Origin: Muriicola marianensis
GTDB taxonomy: Bacteria > Bacteroidota > Bacteroidia > Flavobacteriales > Flavobacteriaceae
Assembly (NCBI RefSeq): GCF_014638095.1
Contig: NZ_BMFH01000001.1
Coordinates: forward strand, 868,001 to 932,000
Reading direction: 5' to 3'
Length of the DNA stretch: 64,000 nucleotides
Part shown: positions 8,129 through 20,926 of the stretch, piece by piece
Layout: the number at the start of each line of letters is the position of its first letter
Position numbering within the stretch: position 1 is the first letter of the stretch
Notes under the pieces: model-generated
Seen by the model: only the letters and a program-made list of their open reading frames with translations
What the model was told of the DNA's origin: nothing
Database searches by the model: none
Position numbers and translations under genes: made by a program

Positions 8129-9586
8129 ATGAGTAAAAAAGTTGTCATCATCGGTTCAGGGTTTTCCTCCCTTTCCGCATCCTCCTACCTCGCACAGGCA
8201 GGGTTTGAAGTAGAGATTTATGAAAAGAATTCAACCGTAGGTGGCCGTGCCAGACAGCTTGTAAGGAATGGATTCACCTTTGATATAGGCCCGAGCTGGT
8301 ACTGGATGCCGGATATTTTTGAACGCTTTTTTGGCGATTTCGGCAAGAGCACATCAGACTATTATCAATTGGATAAACTCGATCCGGCATACAAGATCTT
8401 CTTCTCAGACGATGTCATCACAGTGGGCGATACTATGGACAAGATCTGCGAAGAATTTGAACGCATAGAGCCCGGAAGTTCGGTTCACCTGAGGAAATTT
8501 ATCTCAAAGGCACAGGAGAACTATGACATAGCGATCAATAATATTGTTTACAGACCCGGTCTCTCCCCCTTCGAACTCGTAACAAAAGACACAGCGATGA
8601 GGGTCGACCAGTTCTTTAAAACCATCAGCGGGCAGGTCCGCAAGCAATTTAAAAATCCGAAGCTCGTTTCCACCCTGGAATTTCCTGTCCTGTTCCTGGG
8701 GGCCAAGCCCAGTAAAACCCCTTCTTTTTACAGCTTTATGAATTACGCCGACTTCGGATTGGGAACCTGGCATCCCAGGGGAGGGATGTACAAGATCATC
8801 GAGGGGATGAGGTCACTGGCCGAGGAACTGGGTGTCAAAATTCATACGGGGCAGGATGTTAGCAAGATCCTCGTAAAAGATGGAAAAGCGACCGGGATAG
8901 AAGCAGGTGGCAAGTTCATCGAAGCCGATTTTGTCCTCTCAGGAGCAGATTACCATCATTCGGAGACATTGTTGGAGCCACAATACCGCCAATTTTCAGA
9001 AGACTACTGGAACAAGAAGACATTCGCTCCCTCTTCCTTACTGTTCTATGTGGGATTCGACAGGAAATTAAAGAATGTGGAACACCACAACCTGTTCTTT
9101 GATACCGACTTTGAGAGACATGCCGAGGAGATCTACGACAGGCCAAAATGGCCAACTGAACCCTTGTTCTACGTAAACTTTCCTTCGGTCACAGATCAGA
9201 GTATGGCTCCGGAAGGTTGCGAAACAGGATTTTTTCTCATCCCGATCGCCCCGGACCTGGAGGACACCCCGGAACTAAGGGAGCAGTATTTTGATATAGT
9301 CATCAGGCGGCTGGAAGAGCGCACCGGTCAAAGCATCGAAAATAATATTATATTTAAGGAGTCCTTTTGCGTAAAAGATTTCAAGGAACAATACAATTCC
9401 TACAAGGGCAATGCCTACGGGATGGCAAATACCTTGTTGCAAACGGCATTCCTCAGACCTGGTTTGAGGAGTAAAAAAGTGAAGGACCTGTATTTTACCG
9501 GACAACTTACCGTTCCGGGGCCCGGAGTACCACCATCCCTTATTTCGGGCAAATTGGTTTCCGAACTTATTGCTCAAAAAAAATAA
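8129..9586 (+). CDS. crtI: Phytoene desaturase CrtI
   Basis: FAD-dependent desaturase converting phytoene to lycopene at the membrane. The 485-residue length is normal. The N-terminus carries the dinucleotide fold GSGFSSLSASSYLAQAGF and the family stretch VGGRARQLVRNGFTFDIGPS, WYWMPD being typical of Bacteroidota CrtI. The C-terminal signature is seen in LYFTGQLTVPGPGVPPSLIS. It is the second gene of the operon carH-crtI-crtB-crtZ-crtD-cruF, seven bases ahead of crtB. The paralogue at 10899 is assigned as the 3,4-desaturase instead because it is more divergent and sits next to cruF. Confidence 0.95.
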   Translation: MSKKVVIIGSGFSSLSASSYLAQAGFEVEIYEKNSTVGGRARQLVRNGFTFDIGPSWYWMPDIFERFFGDFGKSTSDYYQLDKLDPAYKIFFSDDVITVGDTMDKICEEFERIEPGSSVHLRKFISKAQENYDIAINNIVYRPGLSPFELVTKDTAMRVDQFFKTISGQVRKQFKNPKLVSTLEFPVLFLGAKPSKTPSFYSFMNYADFGLGTWHPRGGMYKIIEGMRSLAEELGVKIHTGQDVSKILVKDGKATGIEAGGKFIEADFVLSGADYHHSETLLEPQYRQFSEDYWNKKTFAPSSLLFYVGFDRKLKNVEHHNLFFDTDFERHAEEIYDRPKWPTEPLFYVNFPSVTDQSMAPEGCETGFFLIPIAPDLEDTPELREQYFDIVIRRLEERTGQSIENNIIFKESFCVKDFKEQYNSYKGNAYGMANTLLQTAFLRPGLRSKKVKDLYFTGQLTVPGPGVPPSLISGKLVSELIAQKK

Positions 9587-9593
9587 TATTGCT

Positions 9594-10433
9594 ATGAAGT
9601 CTATATTTGACAAAGTTTCATTTGAGTGCAGCAAGACCGTGACGGAGTCGTATAGCACCTCATTTGCATTGGCCACTAAAATGCTGGCCCCGTCTATCCG
9701 GAAGGATATTTATAATATTTACGGCTTTGTGCGCTTCGCTGATGAGATCGTGGATACCTTTCATGACTACGACAAAGAAACTCTCTTCAATGCGTTCCAA
9801 AGAGATCTTGAAGACAGCCTGGTAAACAAGATCAGCCTGAATCCCATTCTGAATGCATTTCAGCACACATATCATCGCTATGGGATCCCAAGGCATCTTG
9901 TGGATTCCTTTATGAAGAGTATGAGGATGGACCTCGATAAACAGGTATACGCCACCCACGCCGAATTCAAGGAATACATCTACGGTTCTGCAGACGTAGT
10001 GGGTCTTATGTGCCTCCGGGTCTTTGTCAATGGGGTTGACGAGCGATATGAAGCCCTTAAAGATTCAGCCATGGCCCTGGGGTCTGCCTTCCAAAAAGTG
10101 AATTTCCTCAGAGACCTCAAAGCGGATTACGAGGACCTCAACAGATCGTATTTCCCAAATACCAATCTTCTCCAACTCGATGAGGCTTCTAAACAGCGGA
10201 TCGTGGAAGAGATTCGTGAAGACTTTAAAAAAGGGTATGAAGGTATTGCCAAACTTCCCAATGAAGCTAAATTTGGGGTGTATACAGCCTATAAATACTA
10301 CTATCAGTTGCTCAGAAAACTTCAAAAAACACCCTCATTGGAGATCAAGAACGCCCGGATCCGTGTTCCAAATTACCAGAAATTCGGATTGCTGGCTACC
10401 TCCTATGTAAACTATAAGTTGAACCTGGTATAA
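9594..10433 (+). CDS. crtB: Phytoene synthase CrtB
   Basis: Condenses two geranylgeranyl diphosphates to phytoene, the first committed step of carotenoid synthesis. The 279-residue protein shows both Mg-diphosphate-binding motifs of squalene/phytoene synthases: RFADEIVDT with D50 and D54, and NFLRDLKADYEDL with D174 and D178. An upstream in-frame TTG at 9570 would overlap crtI and add eight poorly conserved residues, so the ATG at 9594 is preferred. It lies seven bases behind crtI and ten before crtZ. Confidence 0.95.
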   Translation: MKSIFDKVSFECSKTVTESYSTSFALATKMLAPSIRKDIYNIYGFVRFADEIVDTFHDYDKETLFNAFQRDLEDSLVNKISLNPILNAFQHTYHRYGIPRHLVDSFMKSMRMDLDKQVYATHAEFKEYIYGSADVVGLMCLRVFVNGVDERYEALKDSAMALGSAFQKVNFLRDLKADYEDLNRSYFPNTNLLQLDEASKQRIVEEIREDFKKGYEGIAKLPNEAKFGVYTAYKYYYQLLRKLQKTPSLEIKNARIRVPNYQKFGLLATSYVNYKLNLV

Positions 10434-10443
10434 TTTCATCATC

Positions 10444-12995
<2,552 letters not shown>

Positions 12996-13011
<16 letters not shown>

Positions 13012-13730
13012 TCAGAGCTTTTCACCTTTAGGGCCCCAATATCTACCCCGTTCCAGCTACCCTCGAACCTGTATGGCTGAAACCTGGAAAACAATTCTTC
13101 CCGGTACCAGCCCAGTTTCCTGGTGTCTCCTATAACCCTGATGTGTTCCCTGCTCCTGTAGGCAAAGGCATCGAGGGATTGCTGGTCTTTCCACAAACTG
13201 AAGGTCGCCATCTGCAGGAAGGGCACCTCCCCTATCCCTTTGGTATAAATAAGTCCGGGATTATCCTTCAAAGGGCTTTGGGATGCAGGCACACTCTTCC
13301 AGAATTTTCTCAGGTATTTAAATTTGATGGTAGCCCGGGTTATGGCGGCAACATAAGGGATACTCTCAGAGGTTTCCGGATGCCGTGAAAAAGGCATATT
13401 GCCTGCCCACCGACCTCTGGATATCTTGTTCTTCATATAGAGGATCCAGTGTTCATCACTCCTTTTCCGGTACCTGTCCATAAGCTTGGAAGCCGCGAAG
13501 AACCGTTCTGCTTTTTCCTCGTTCTCCCATACCTGGAGGAGGGCATAAACCGTCCAGTCGGGCATAGGATTGAACCCCACCTTACCGCTACCGAGCAGTT
13601 TGTAGAATGTCTGTCCTTCCACTTTGCTGAGTTTCGGATGGGCAAACTGCATCATGCCAAATGCCCAAATCTTATTGAACAAAGTCTTGTACCGGAAGAA
13701 GGTAAGGGTTGTGATCTGTCCCGCCAACAC
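12996..13730 (-). CDS. crtA: CrtA-type carotenoid monooxygenase, likely 2'-hydroxylase
   Basis: Member of the spheroidene monooxygenase family, haem-dependent in characterised members. The 244-residue protein shows the family opening TTLTFFRYKTLFNKIWAFG followed by MMQFAHPKL, then FYKLLGSG and the ferredoxin-like repeat pattern with ATFSLWKDQQSLDAFAYR. In the myxol producer Flavobacterium P99-3 a crtA relative acts as the carotenoid 2-hydroxylase of the myxol pathway, which fits the neighbours crtD and cruF. The start is GTG, sharing one base with the stop of the TlpA-like gene (TAGTG), so the two form a unit transcribed towards the crt operon. Confidence 0.88.
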
Positions 13731-14290
13731 TATTTATTGAGGAGATTCTCCAGGAGGTTTACAATGCTCGTACTATCCCAGTCGCCTATGCCATCCCGTT
13801 TAACTACAATATTCCCGTCTTTATCCAAAATATAGGTCGCGGGGGGTTCCGGGATCGGAAAGGGTGCCTTCTCCCCTATGATAAGGTAGGTCACAGGAAA
13901 ATAGAAGTCGTTCTCCTCCATAAACTCCAGGACCGGTTCCCGTTCCTCATCCGTAATGATGTAGAAATCAACCTGCCCTTTGAATTGATCGTACAGATTT
14001 TGTATGCTTTTCAGTTCTGCTGCACTTGGAAGACGCCAGGAAGCCCAGAAATTGATGAAGACCACCTTACCCTTCGAGCGTTCAAAACTAAAAAAGTTCC
14101 ATTGCTCATCCTTCAATGTCCATTCGTAATCAGCGATCGCCACCCTGTCCCCTTCCGGAATGACGTCAGGCGTGCCGGCAAATAATCGGTTCAGAAGGAT
14201 CTTGCTGTGATATCCCAGGGGTGTTACAAAAAAAGAAAGCACCAGGACGATCAGCAAAATATTGAAAACCGTCTTTTTCTTAATGGCCAT
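13730..14290 (-). CDS. TlpA-like thioredoxin-fold protein without the CxxC cysteines
   Basis: A 186-residue membrane-anchored thioredoxin-fold protein. Residues 8-27 form an N-terminal membrane anchor, followed by a periplasmic domain with the TlpA/ResA layout: KVVFINFWASW, then the usual helix, FYIITDEE, the cis-proline loop PPATYILDKDGNIV and a final helix. Where TlpA proteins have WCxPC, this one reads W85-R86-L87-P88-S89, so both redox cysteines are replaced and thiol exchange at this site is not possible. It is cotranscribed with crtA (one-base overlap). A structural or haem/carotenoid-related role is possible but unproven. Confidence 0.82.
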   Translation of the reverse strand: MAIKKKTVFNILLIVLVLSFFVTPLGYHSKILLNRLFAGTPDVIPEGDRVAIADYEWTLKDEQWNFFSFERSKGKVVFINFWASWRLPSAAELKSIQNLYDQFKGQVDFYIITDEEREPVLEFMEENDFYFPVTYLIIGEKAPFPIPEPPATYILDKDGNIVVKRDGIGDWDSTSIVNLLENLLNK

Positions 14291-14354
14291 GAATACGCGA
14301 CTTGATCTTGTTACCTATGATTCCGAATTAACTCTAATATACTGACCAATTGGC

Positions 14355-16628
14355 TTAAGCCGCATTTTCTTTTTTGATCATATTCAGGGCAGACCCTTCG
14401 CGGAACCAGGCGATCTGCTGTGCATTATAAGAATGATTCACCTTGATCAGATCCTTGGATCCGTCTGCATGCACCACCTCTATGGTCAGAGGAACATCAG
14501 GAGCAAATTTATCTATATCGACAAAATTGAAGGTGTCATCTTCCTGTATCTTGTCGTAGTCATTCTCATTGGCAAAGGTCAGGGCGAGCATCCCCTGCTT
14601 TTTGAGGTTGGTCTCATGGATCCTCGCAAAGGACTTCACAAGCACGGCCGCAACGCCCAAATGCCTGGGCTGCATGGCTGCGTGCTCACGGGAAGAACCT
14701 TCTCCATAATTGTGATCTCCTACAACAATGGTCTTTATCCCTTTCGCCTTGTACGCCCTCTGTGTGTCAGGAACTCCCCCGTATTCGCCGGTGAGCTGAT
14801 TCTTGACAAAGTTGGTCTTCTTGTTAAAGGCATTTACCGCCCCGATCAGGGTATTGTTGGATATATTATCTAAATGCCCTCTGTACCTCAACCAGGGTCC
14901 GGCCATGGAGATATGGTCCGTGGTACACTTGCCGAAAGCCTTGATCAGGAGCTTCATCCCCTTCAGGCTTTCATTGGTGATGGGTGTAAATGGGGCCAGC
15001 AGCTGCAGCCTTTCGGAGTCGGATGCCACTTTAACCTCCACGGAACTTCCGTCTTCCTTGGGAGCGATATACCCGGCATCTTCTACGGCAAATCCTTCCG
15101 GAGGCAATTCATAACCCCTCGGTTCATCCAGTTTAACTTCCTGACCCTCCTCGTTGATCAGGGTGTCCGTGATGGGGTTGAAATCGAGCCTGCCCGAAAT
15201 GGCTATGGCCGTCACCAGCTCCGGTGAGCCGACAAATGCCAGGGTATTCGGGTTACCATCAGCCCTTTTGGCAAAATTCCTGTTGAAGGAATGTACGATG
15301 GTGTTCCTGGGTCCGTTGGCAGCCTTATCGCCATAACGGTCCCACATTCCTATACAGGGCCCGCAGGCATTAGCAAATACAGTGGCTCCGATATCGTTGA
15401 ATGTTTTTATGAAACCGTCACGCTCTATGGTATAGCGCACCATCTCAGAACCCGGGGTGATAGTGAATTTCGACTTGGTCTTGAGTTTCTTATCAGACAC
15501 CTGTTTTGCAAGGGAGGCAGCCCTTGAGATATCTTCATAGGAGGAGTTCGTACAGGATCCGATAAGGCCCACCTCCACATTAAGGGGCCAGTCGTTCTTT
15601 TTGGCAGCCTCTCCCATTTTAGAGATAGGAGTTGCCAGATCCGGAGTGAAGGGCCCGTTTAAATGGGGCTCTAAAGTACTCAGGTCGATCTCGATCACCT
15701 GGTCGAAATACTTTTCGGGCTCCCTGTATACTTCGGGATCTGCCGTCAGGTAGGCCGCTACTTTTTTCGCCTCGTCGGCCACATCGGCACGGTCGGTACC
15801 CCTTAGGTATCTATCCATGGATTCATCGTATCCGAAAGTAGAGGTAGTGGCACCCACTTCAGCCCCCATATTGCAGATGGTTCCTTTACCGGTACACGAC
15901 ATGGAGGTAGCCCCTTCTCCGAAATATTCTATGATGGCGCCGGTGCCACCCTTCACGGTGAGTATGTCCGCTACCTTCAGGATCACATCCTTGGGAGCTG
16001 TCCAACCGCTGAGTTTTCCGGTTAATTTTACCCCTATGAGCTTAGGGAACTTCAATTCCCAGGCCATTCCCGCCATCACATCCACAGCATCAGCTCCACC
16101 CACACCGATAGCCACCATTCCGAGTCCGCCTGCATTAACCGTATGGGAATCCGTACCTATCATCATCCCTCCTGGAAAGGCGTAATTCTCGAGGACCACC
16201 TGGTGGATGATCCCGGCACCAGGCTTCCAGAACCCGATCCCGTATTTATTGGAAACGGACTCCAGGAAATCGAATACCTCATTGCTGGTCTGATTAGCTC
16301 TTTTAAGATCGGCTTCGGCCCCAACCTTGGCCTGGATCAGGTGATCACAATGGACTGTAGTAGGAACAGCCACTTTAGGTTTTCCTGCATGCATGAACTG
16401 CAAGAGGGCCATCTGGGCCGTGGCATCCTGACATGCGACGCGGTCCGGGGCGAAATCCACATAATCCTTCCCCCTTTTGAATTCCTTCGTAGGAATTCCG
16501 TCCCAAAGGTGGGAATACAGGATCTTCTCGGAAAGAGTCAAGGGTTTCCCTGTGAGTTCACGCGCTTTATCAACCCGCTCCGCCATCCTGGCGTAAACGC
16601 TTTTAATCATGTCAATATCAAATGCCAT
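14355..16628 (-). CDS. acn: Aconitate hydratase
   Basis: TCA-cycle enzyme interconverting citrate and isocitrate. The 757-residue protein matches the mitochondrial-type aconitase in length and order. The 4Fe-4S ligands appear as [12 protein letters not shown] and [14 protein letters not shown]. Substrate-binding signatures include [26 protein letters not shown], and the C-terminal swivel domain contains [24 protein letters not shown]. It has its own promoter at 16659 and is not obviously part of an operon. Its 3' end faces the crtA-tlpA pair from 64 bp away on the same strand. Confidence 0.97.
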   Translation of the reverse strand: MAFDIDMIKSVYARMAERVDKARELTGKPLTLSEKILYSHLWDGIPTKEFKRGKDYVDFAPDRVACQDATAQMALLQFMHAGKPKVAVPTTVHCDHLIQAKVGAEADLKRANQTSNEVFDFLESVSNKYGIGFWKPGAGIIHQVVLENYAFPGGMMIGTDSHTVNAGGLGMVAIGVGGADAVDVMAGMAWELKFPKLIGVKLTGKLSGWTAPKDVILKVADILTVKGGTGAIIEYFGEGATSMSCTGKGTICNMGAEVGATTSTFGYDESMDRYLRGTDRADVADEAKKVAAYLTADPEVYREPEKYFDQVIEIDLSTLEPHLNGPFTPDLATPISKMGEAAKKNDWPLNVEVGLIGSCTNSSYEDISRAASLAKQVSDKKLKTKSKFTITPGSEMVRYTIERDGFIKTFNDIGATVFANACGPCIGMWDRYGDKAANGPRNTIVHSFNRNFAKRADGNPNTLAFVGSPELVTAIAISGRLDFNPITDTLINEEGQEVKLDEPRGYELPPEGFAVEDAGYIAPKEDGSSVEVKVASDSERLQLLAPFTPITNESLKGMKLLIKAFGKCTTDHISMAGPWLRYRGHLDNISNNTLIGAVNAFNKKTNFVKNQLTGEYGGVPDTQRAYKAKGIKTIVVGDHNYGEGSSREHAAMQPRHLGVAAVLVKSFARIHETNLKKQGMLALTFANENDYDKIQEDDTFNFVDIDKFAPDVPLTIEVVHADGSKDLIKVNHSYNAQQIAWFREGSALNMIKKENAA

Positions 16629-16658
16629 TATATGAGTTTTTACCGATTGTTAATCTCC

Positions 16659-16666
16659 CAAAGATA
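16659..16666 (-). promoter_or_regulatory. Promoter -7 element TATCTTTG of acn
   Basis: Reading on the minus strand, TATCTTTG is an exact TAnnTTTG match that ends 30 bases before the aconitase ATG. The 193-bp gap to moxR also holds a GGGCCGG/CCGGCC-type inverted repeat around 16733-16788 without a T run. Confidence 0.5.
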
Positions 16667-16821
16667 AAAAATTAATAAGGGTTGGGGAAACTTTTTAAAG
16701 CCCCTCCTAAGTATTGTCAAGTCCGCAAAACAGGGCAGGCCGGAATATTATTTTCTATATCTCCCGGCCCTGAATTTGAAAGGTTGTGAAGGAAATTCTG
16801 TTTTCTTCGGAAGTCCGGCTG

Positions 16822-17775
16822 CTACATCAGGTGGTTGATGATGTCCTCCTCGGTGATCCCTTCAGCTTCTGCCTTGTAATTCTTGATGATCCTGTGCCTG
16901 AGAATTCCGAGGGCAACAGCCTGCACATCTTCAATATCCGGTGAAAATTTACCGTTGACTGCAGCATGGGCCTTGGCACCGAGAACCAGGTTCTGGGAGG
17001 CTCTGGGGCCTGCTCCCCAATCGAGGTACTGGTTAATGTAGTCCGAGGATGACGGAGTGCCGGGGCGGGTACTGTTAACCAGCTTCACAGCGTATTCCAC
17101 CACATTGTTAGGTACAGGTATCCGGCGTACCAGGTGCTGTACGGCCAGTATTTCTTCCGCATTGAATAAGGGCTTAATGGTAGCTTCCTCGTCATCTGTG
17201 GTCTCTTTGACGATCTGCACCTCCTCTTCCATGGAAGGGTATTTCAGTTCTATGGCGAACATAAACCGGTCTAACTGAGCTTCCGGGAGAGGATATGTTC
17301 CCTCCTGCTCAATGGGATTCTGTGTGGCAAGCACGAAGTAGGGAGCCTCCAGTTTATGTCTTTCTCCCGCTATGGTTACAGCCTTTTCCTGCATGGCTTC
17401 CAGAAGTGCAGCCTGCGTCTTTGGAGGGGTACGATTGATCTCATCGGCCAGGATGATGTTGGCAAAGACAGGGCCTTTGATAAACTTGAACGACCTGTTC
17501 TGGTCCAGCACCTCACTTCCCAGGATATCGCTGGGCATGAGGTCCGGGGTGAACTGAATACGCTTAAAATCCAGGCCAAGGGTCCTGGCGATGGTGTTGA
17601 CCATAAGGGTCTTTGCCAGGCCCGGTACCCCGATGAGCAGCGAATGCCCTCCGGTGTAGATCGAAAGGAGAATAAGATTGATGACCTCGTGTTGCCCAAC
17701 AATGACCTTGGCGATCTCTTTTTTAAGCGCCTGGTGTTTCTTCCCTAATTCCTCAATGGCCTTTACGTCAGACAT
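16822..17775 (-). CDS. MoxR-family AAA+ ATPase
   Basis: Chaperone-like ATPase thought to help assembly or metal loading of partner proteins, often with von Willebrand factor A proteins. The 317-residue protein has Walker A GVPGLAKT (about 46-53), Walker [22 protein letters not shown], sensor 1 [22 protein letters not shown] and an arginine-rich C-terminal lid. Unlike many MoxR loci, no VWA or DUF58 gene follows; acn lies downstream behind a separate promoter. It begins three bases after the surA stop, so it is probably cotranscribed with the two periplasmic chaperone genes. Confidence 0.92.
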   Translation of the reverse strand: MSDVKAIEELGKKHQALKKEIAKVIVGQHEVINLILLSIYTGGHSLLIGVPGLAKTLMVNTIARTLGLDFKRIQFTPDLMPSDILGSEVLDQNRSFKFIKGPVFANIILADEINRTPPKTQAALLEAMQEKAVTIAGERHKLEAPYFVLATQNPIEQEGTYPLPEAQLDRFMFAIELKYPSMEEEVQIVKETTDDEEATIKPLFNAEEILAVQHLVRRIPVPNNVVEYAVKLVNSTRPGTPSSSDYINQYLDWGAGPRASQNLVLGAKAHAAVNGKFSPDIEDVQAVALGILRHRIIKNYKAEAEGITEEDIINHLM

Positions 17776-17778
17776 GAT

Positions 17779-19209
17779 CTATTCCTTCACCCAGTTATTT
17801 GCAAAGTCGCAGGACTTGTTAGCCGCATTGACGCTCACATAGGTATCTTCAATATGATCATCCATCCATTCCTGAATGGCTTTGTACTGCTTTTCCCTAA
17901 GCGCCAATTCCTGGATCTTGAGGTAGTCCTTGGCAAAATCGGCCTCGTGCTCGTCATACCTGTTGGTCACCTTCAAAATTTTATACTTGGGTGGTCCACC
18001 TCTCGGATCTGCTTCCAGCAAGGGATAAGAGATCTCCCCGTCCTTCAGGTTTCTCACCTGGTTATAGAGGGTAGGATCCATTTTTGTCAGCTCAAATCGG
18101 GAATCAAAATTGATGGGGTTTCTGAGAAGGCCACCGTCAAATTTCGTCTCTTTTTCGTCCGAAAAATTCAGGGCCGCTTCTGCAAAGGTATACTTCCCTT
18201 CCAGGATGTGTTTTCGGATGGTGTCAAGCTCTGTTTTAGCTGCGTCAATGGCAGATTGGGGGATCTCCGGCTGGATGAGGATATGCCTGAGATCGAGTTC
18301 CTGTCCCCGTATCTTTTCTATATAGATGATATGATACCCGAATACCGTCTCGAAAGGCTCTGAGATCTCCCCTTCCTGCAGGCTGAAGGCTACGTCCTTG
18401 AATTCCTTCACAAAGGGAGTCTGTCTTGTCATGCTGTAAAAACCACCTTTCGACTTCGACCCCGGATCCTGGGAATACAGGATGGCCTTTACACTGAAAC
18501 TCGCATCATTATCCTCCACATCGGCCTTGATCTCCCTCAACTTGTTGATGACCTTTTGCTTCTCCTCCTCCGGGATCACAGGCATCTTCACGATCTGGGA
18601 GATCTCGAGTTCTGCTCCGAAAACAGGTTTTTCATCTTCAGGGATATTCCGGAAGAACTGGCGCACCTCTTCGGGGGTAACCTTGATATCACTAACGATC
18701 TTTTGCTGCATCTTCTCTGAAAGCATGCGGAGCTTATTGATGTTGTAGAGTTCCTCCCTGAAGTCTTCCACGCTTTCCTTCTTGTAGAATTGCAGTACTT
18801 TTTCCATTGAGCCAACCTGCTGGATCAATTGCTGGATCTGCCTGTCACTTGTGGCATTCACCTCGTCATCCGAAACAAGGATACTGTCCTGCACAGCCTG
18901 GTGAGCATACAAACGGTCTTCCATGAGTTTTCCCAGCAAACTGCAATGGGTGATATCTTCCGTGGAAGCGCCCTGACTTCTGAGGTCGATCAGCGTCTTT
19001 TCGATATCCGAATCCAGGATCACATAGTCGCCCACAACGGCCGCAATACCATCCAGTTTTATCCTTTGAAAAGACTTTGCGGTATCCACCTCCGCTATTG
19101 CAGCTTCCTGCCCTGTCGCATCTACGGGTTCTTCTCCTTGTTGTGCCTGAGAGAAAACAGCACAGGCCATCATCAGCACTGCCAGAATCTTGGTTGCTCC
19201 TTTATTCAT
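17779..19209 (-). CDS. surA: SurA-like periplasmic peptidyl-prolyl isomerase
   Basis: Outer-membrane protein chaperone. The 476-residue protein has a signal peptide (KILAVLMMACAVFSQAQ) and an N-terminal SurA domain (DGIAAVVGDYVILDSDIEKT). Two parvulin-type domains follow, at about 190-300 and 305-410, shown by GSKSKGGFYSMTRQTPFVKEF, EPFETVFGYHIIYIEKIRG and DLRHILIQPEIPQ. An upstream in-frame ATG at 19224 adds five residues. The start at 19209 is preferred because it gives an eight-base ATGAATAA overlap with the previous gene, a pattern seen elsewhere in this window. It lies between the SurA-like lipoprotein and moxR. Confidence 0.92.
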   Translation of the reverse strand: MNKGATKILAVLMMACAVFSQAQQGEEPVDATGQEAAIAEVDTAKSFQRIKLDGIAAVVGDYVILDSDIEKTLIDLRSQGASTEDITHCSLLGKLMEDRLYAHQAVQDSILVSDDEVNATSDRQIQQLIQQVGSMEKVLQFYKKESVEDFREELYNINKLRMLSEKMQQKIVSDIKVTPEEVRQFFRNIPEDEKPVFGAELEISQIVKMPVIPEEEKQKVINKLREIKADVEDNDASFSVKAILYSQDPGSKSKGGFYSMTRQTPFVKEFKDVAFSLQEGEISEPFETVFGYHIIYIEKIRGQELDLRHILIQPEIPQSAIDAAKTELDTIRKHILEGKYTFAEAALNFSDEKETKFDGGLLRNPINFDSRFELTKMDPTLYNQVRNLKDGEISYPLLEADPRGGPPKYKILKVTNRYDEHEADFAKDYLKIQELALREKQYKAIQEWMDDHIEDTYVSVNAANKSCDFANNWVKE

Positions 19210-20086
19210 AGATCTCAAATTCATTACGTTTTACAGCCTCATCGAGCAGTTCCGTCTCCAGTCTTCGAAGGAAATCAAGTTTCCGGCGGTTGAGCAGGAC
19301 CTGCCTCAGAGTTGGCTTAATGTACCCCAGAGGGGCTATTTCGTTCAGAGTCCGGACTTCCCCGGTCTTACCCAAATATACCCCCAGGGAGTCCTCCAAT
19401 TCAAAAAATTGTGATTTTTTTAGGTATCTCTCTTCATTCTCATAGTTCAAAGGTGGGATCTCCTGAATGATCCTTGTGAGGGGGACCCATAGGGAATCGT
19501 TGAAGTTCAGTTTTTTGAATTGCACCCCAATGGAGTCCAGAAAAACCTGGTCTTCCTGACTGAACCTGTCGAGACGTTGCCTCACTTCGTCCTTATTCAG
19601 GAACTGTTTCGGCAATTGAACAAAACGAAGCTGGACCACCTTCTCCTTAAGCAGGAAATTCTCTTTCTCGGTTTCGTAGAACTGTCTCAGTTGAGAATCG
19701 GTCACCGTGGTATCTTCACCCCGGAGTACCAAAGCCTCTTTGTAGGCCCGGGTATACAGGTCGACCCTGTAATTAGACACGAGTCTTTCGAACTCCTCGA
19801 TCTGTTCCTCTGTAAGGTTGATCTGTGCCTTTTCGTACAAGAGCTGCTTAACTGCCCAGTTGTTTATGTAATTAGTGACCAGGGAGGCACTGTCCTGTTC
19901 GTTAACCGCGTTGTTGAGCAAAGACTGAATATCCTCCCTGTATAGATAGGCATCCCCTACCCTGGCAAGCGGATCATTCTCGGGAGCTCTTTTAAAGAGC
20001 CCTTCACAGGAGATCAAGACCAGAAAGAGTAGGAGACTTCCTAGAATGGTCCCCGGATATAAGCGATTTCCCGAAGCAAAATGCAT
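19202..20086 (-). CDS. SurA-N-like periplasmic lipoprotein lacking a parvulin domain
   Basis: A 294-residue probable lipoprotein: hydrophobic segment at about 11-27 ending in LISC. The region 38-160 looks like the SurA N-terminal chaperone domain (LARVGDAYLYREDIQSLL, then a long helix pair). No parvulin catalytic core with its GG-F and FGYH stretches is seen. The C-terminal helix (LNRRKLDFLRRLETELLDEA) resembles the C-terminal SurA helix that completes the chaperone fold. It probably acts as a holdase together with SurA, whose gene overlaps it by eight bases. Confidence 0.75.
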   Translation of the reverse strand: MHFASGNRLYPGTILGSLLLFLVLISCEGLFKRAPENDPLARVGDAYLYREDIQSLLNNAVNEQDSASLVTNYINNWAVKQLLYEKAQINLTEEQIEEFERLVSNYRVDLYTRAYKEALVLRGEDTTVTDSQLRQFYETEKENFLLKEKVVQLRFVQLPKQFLNKDEVRQRLDRFSQEDQVFLDSIGVQFKKLNFNDSLWVPLTRIIQEIPPLNYENEERYLKKSQFFELEDSLGVYLGKTGEVRTLNEIAPLGYIKPTLRQVLLNRRKLDFLRRLETELLDEAVKRNEFEIYE

Positions 20087-20090
20087 TTCG

Positions 20091-20098
20091 CAAAATTA
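20091..20098 (-). promoter_or_regulatory. Promoter -7 element TAATTTTG, nearly leaderless start
   Basis: The element ends only four bases before the ATG at 20086. With transcription starting about seven bases behind the element, the mRNA would begin at the start codon itself. Confidence 0.5.
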
Positions 20099-20199
20099 AG
20101 AATTCGAATCTCCTGAACAAGGATAACACCGGGCATTAACAGATTTTTATTTCTCACTTCTCAATATTTAGTAATTTTAGGCCTCTACCATACTGACTC

Positions 20200-20646
20200 A
20201 TGAAATATCTCACTGAAATCACTGTAGATGTACCTCTGGCTGAATTCATAAAGAAATTTGACAACCCGGAGAACATGAAATTATGGCAAAAGGACCTGTT
20301 GTCGGTGGAACATCTGAGCGGAATCCCGGGTAAAGAGGGAGCCCAGATGGAACTGCGTTACAAGATGGGCAAAAGGGAAGTGATCATGGTTGAGACCATC
20401 CTCAAGCGCAATCTGCCACATGAGTTCCACGGCACATATGATGCCAAAGGGGTCCACAATATCCAAAAGAATTATTTTAAACCCCTTGGGGAAAACTCCA
20501 CCAAGTGGATCTCGGAATCCGAATTTCACTTCAGTGGATTCTTTATGAAAATGATGGCCTTCCTTATGCCCGGGGCCTTCAAGAAGCAAACCTTAAAGTT
20601 CATGAAGGATTTCAAGAATTTTGCGGAAGGAAATCCCTCTAGTTGA
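20200..20646 (+). CDS. SRPBCC (START-like) family protein
   Basis: A 148-residue cytoplasmic protein with the polyketide cyclase/START-like outline: strand MKYLTEITVDVPL, helix AEFIKKFDNPENMKLWQKD, a run of antiparallel strands (AQMELRYKMGKREVIMVETI) and a long C-terminal helix. The family binds hydrophobic ligands; no ligand can be named here. It is the first of a short run of plus-strand genes, with three bases to the next. Confidence 0.75.
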   Translation: MKYLTEITVDVPLAEFIKKFDNPENMKLWQKDLLSVEHLSGIPGKEGAQMELRYKMGKREVIMVETILKRNLPHEFHGTYDAKGVHNIQKNYFKPLGENSTKWISESEFHFSGFFMKMMAFLMPGAFKKQTLKFMKDFKNFAEGNPSS

Positions 20647-20649
20647 ACT

Positions 20650-20907
20650 ATGAAACAGAATAGGAAGATCAAGTTATTGTGGGATTTCAGAGGCCCTGAT
20701 GCGCTGGAGATCGCCAAACATCACGCAGTACACCTGTCCGATTTCATTAAAAAGGAAAAACTTCCGTTAGACATCAGCGGGTTCGATTCCCTCTCAGAAC
20801 AGCATGCTGTCGCTTATCTGGTTGTGGAAGAGTCCATGATGATACAGATACGGGACGCCTTATTGCCTCATCGGGGGGAAGTTTATTTGGAAAAGGAATC
20901 TTCCTGA
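20650..20907 (+). CDS. Small uncharacterised protein
   Basis: An 85-residue soluble protein with no signal peptide. The text MKQNRKIKLLWDFRGPDALEI followed by AKHHAVHLSDFIKKEKL has the feel of a conserved flavobacterial hypothetical family of about 85-100 residues that contains several histidines. It begins three bases after the SRPBCC gene, so the two are most likely translated from one mRNA. No function is known. Confidence 0.7.
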   Translation: MKQNRKIKLLWDFRGPDALEIAKHHAVHLSDFIKKEKLPLDISGFDSLSEQHAVAYLVVEESMMIQIRDALLPHRGEVYLEKESS

Positions 20908-20926
20908 TCCCTCATAACAAACCCTT

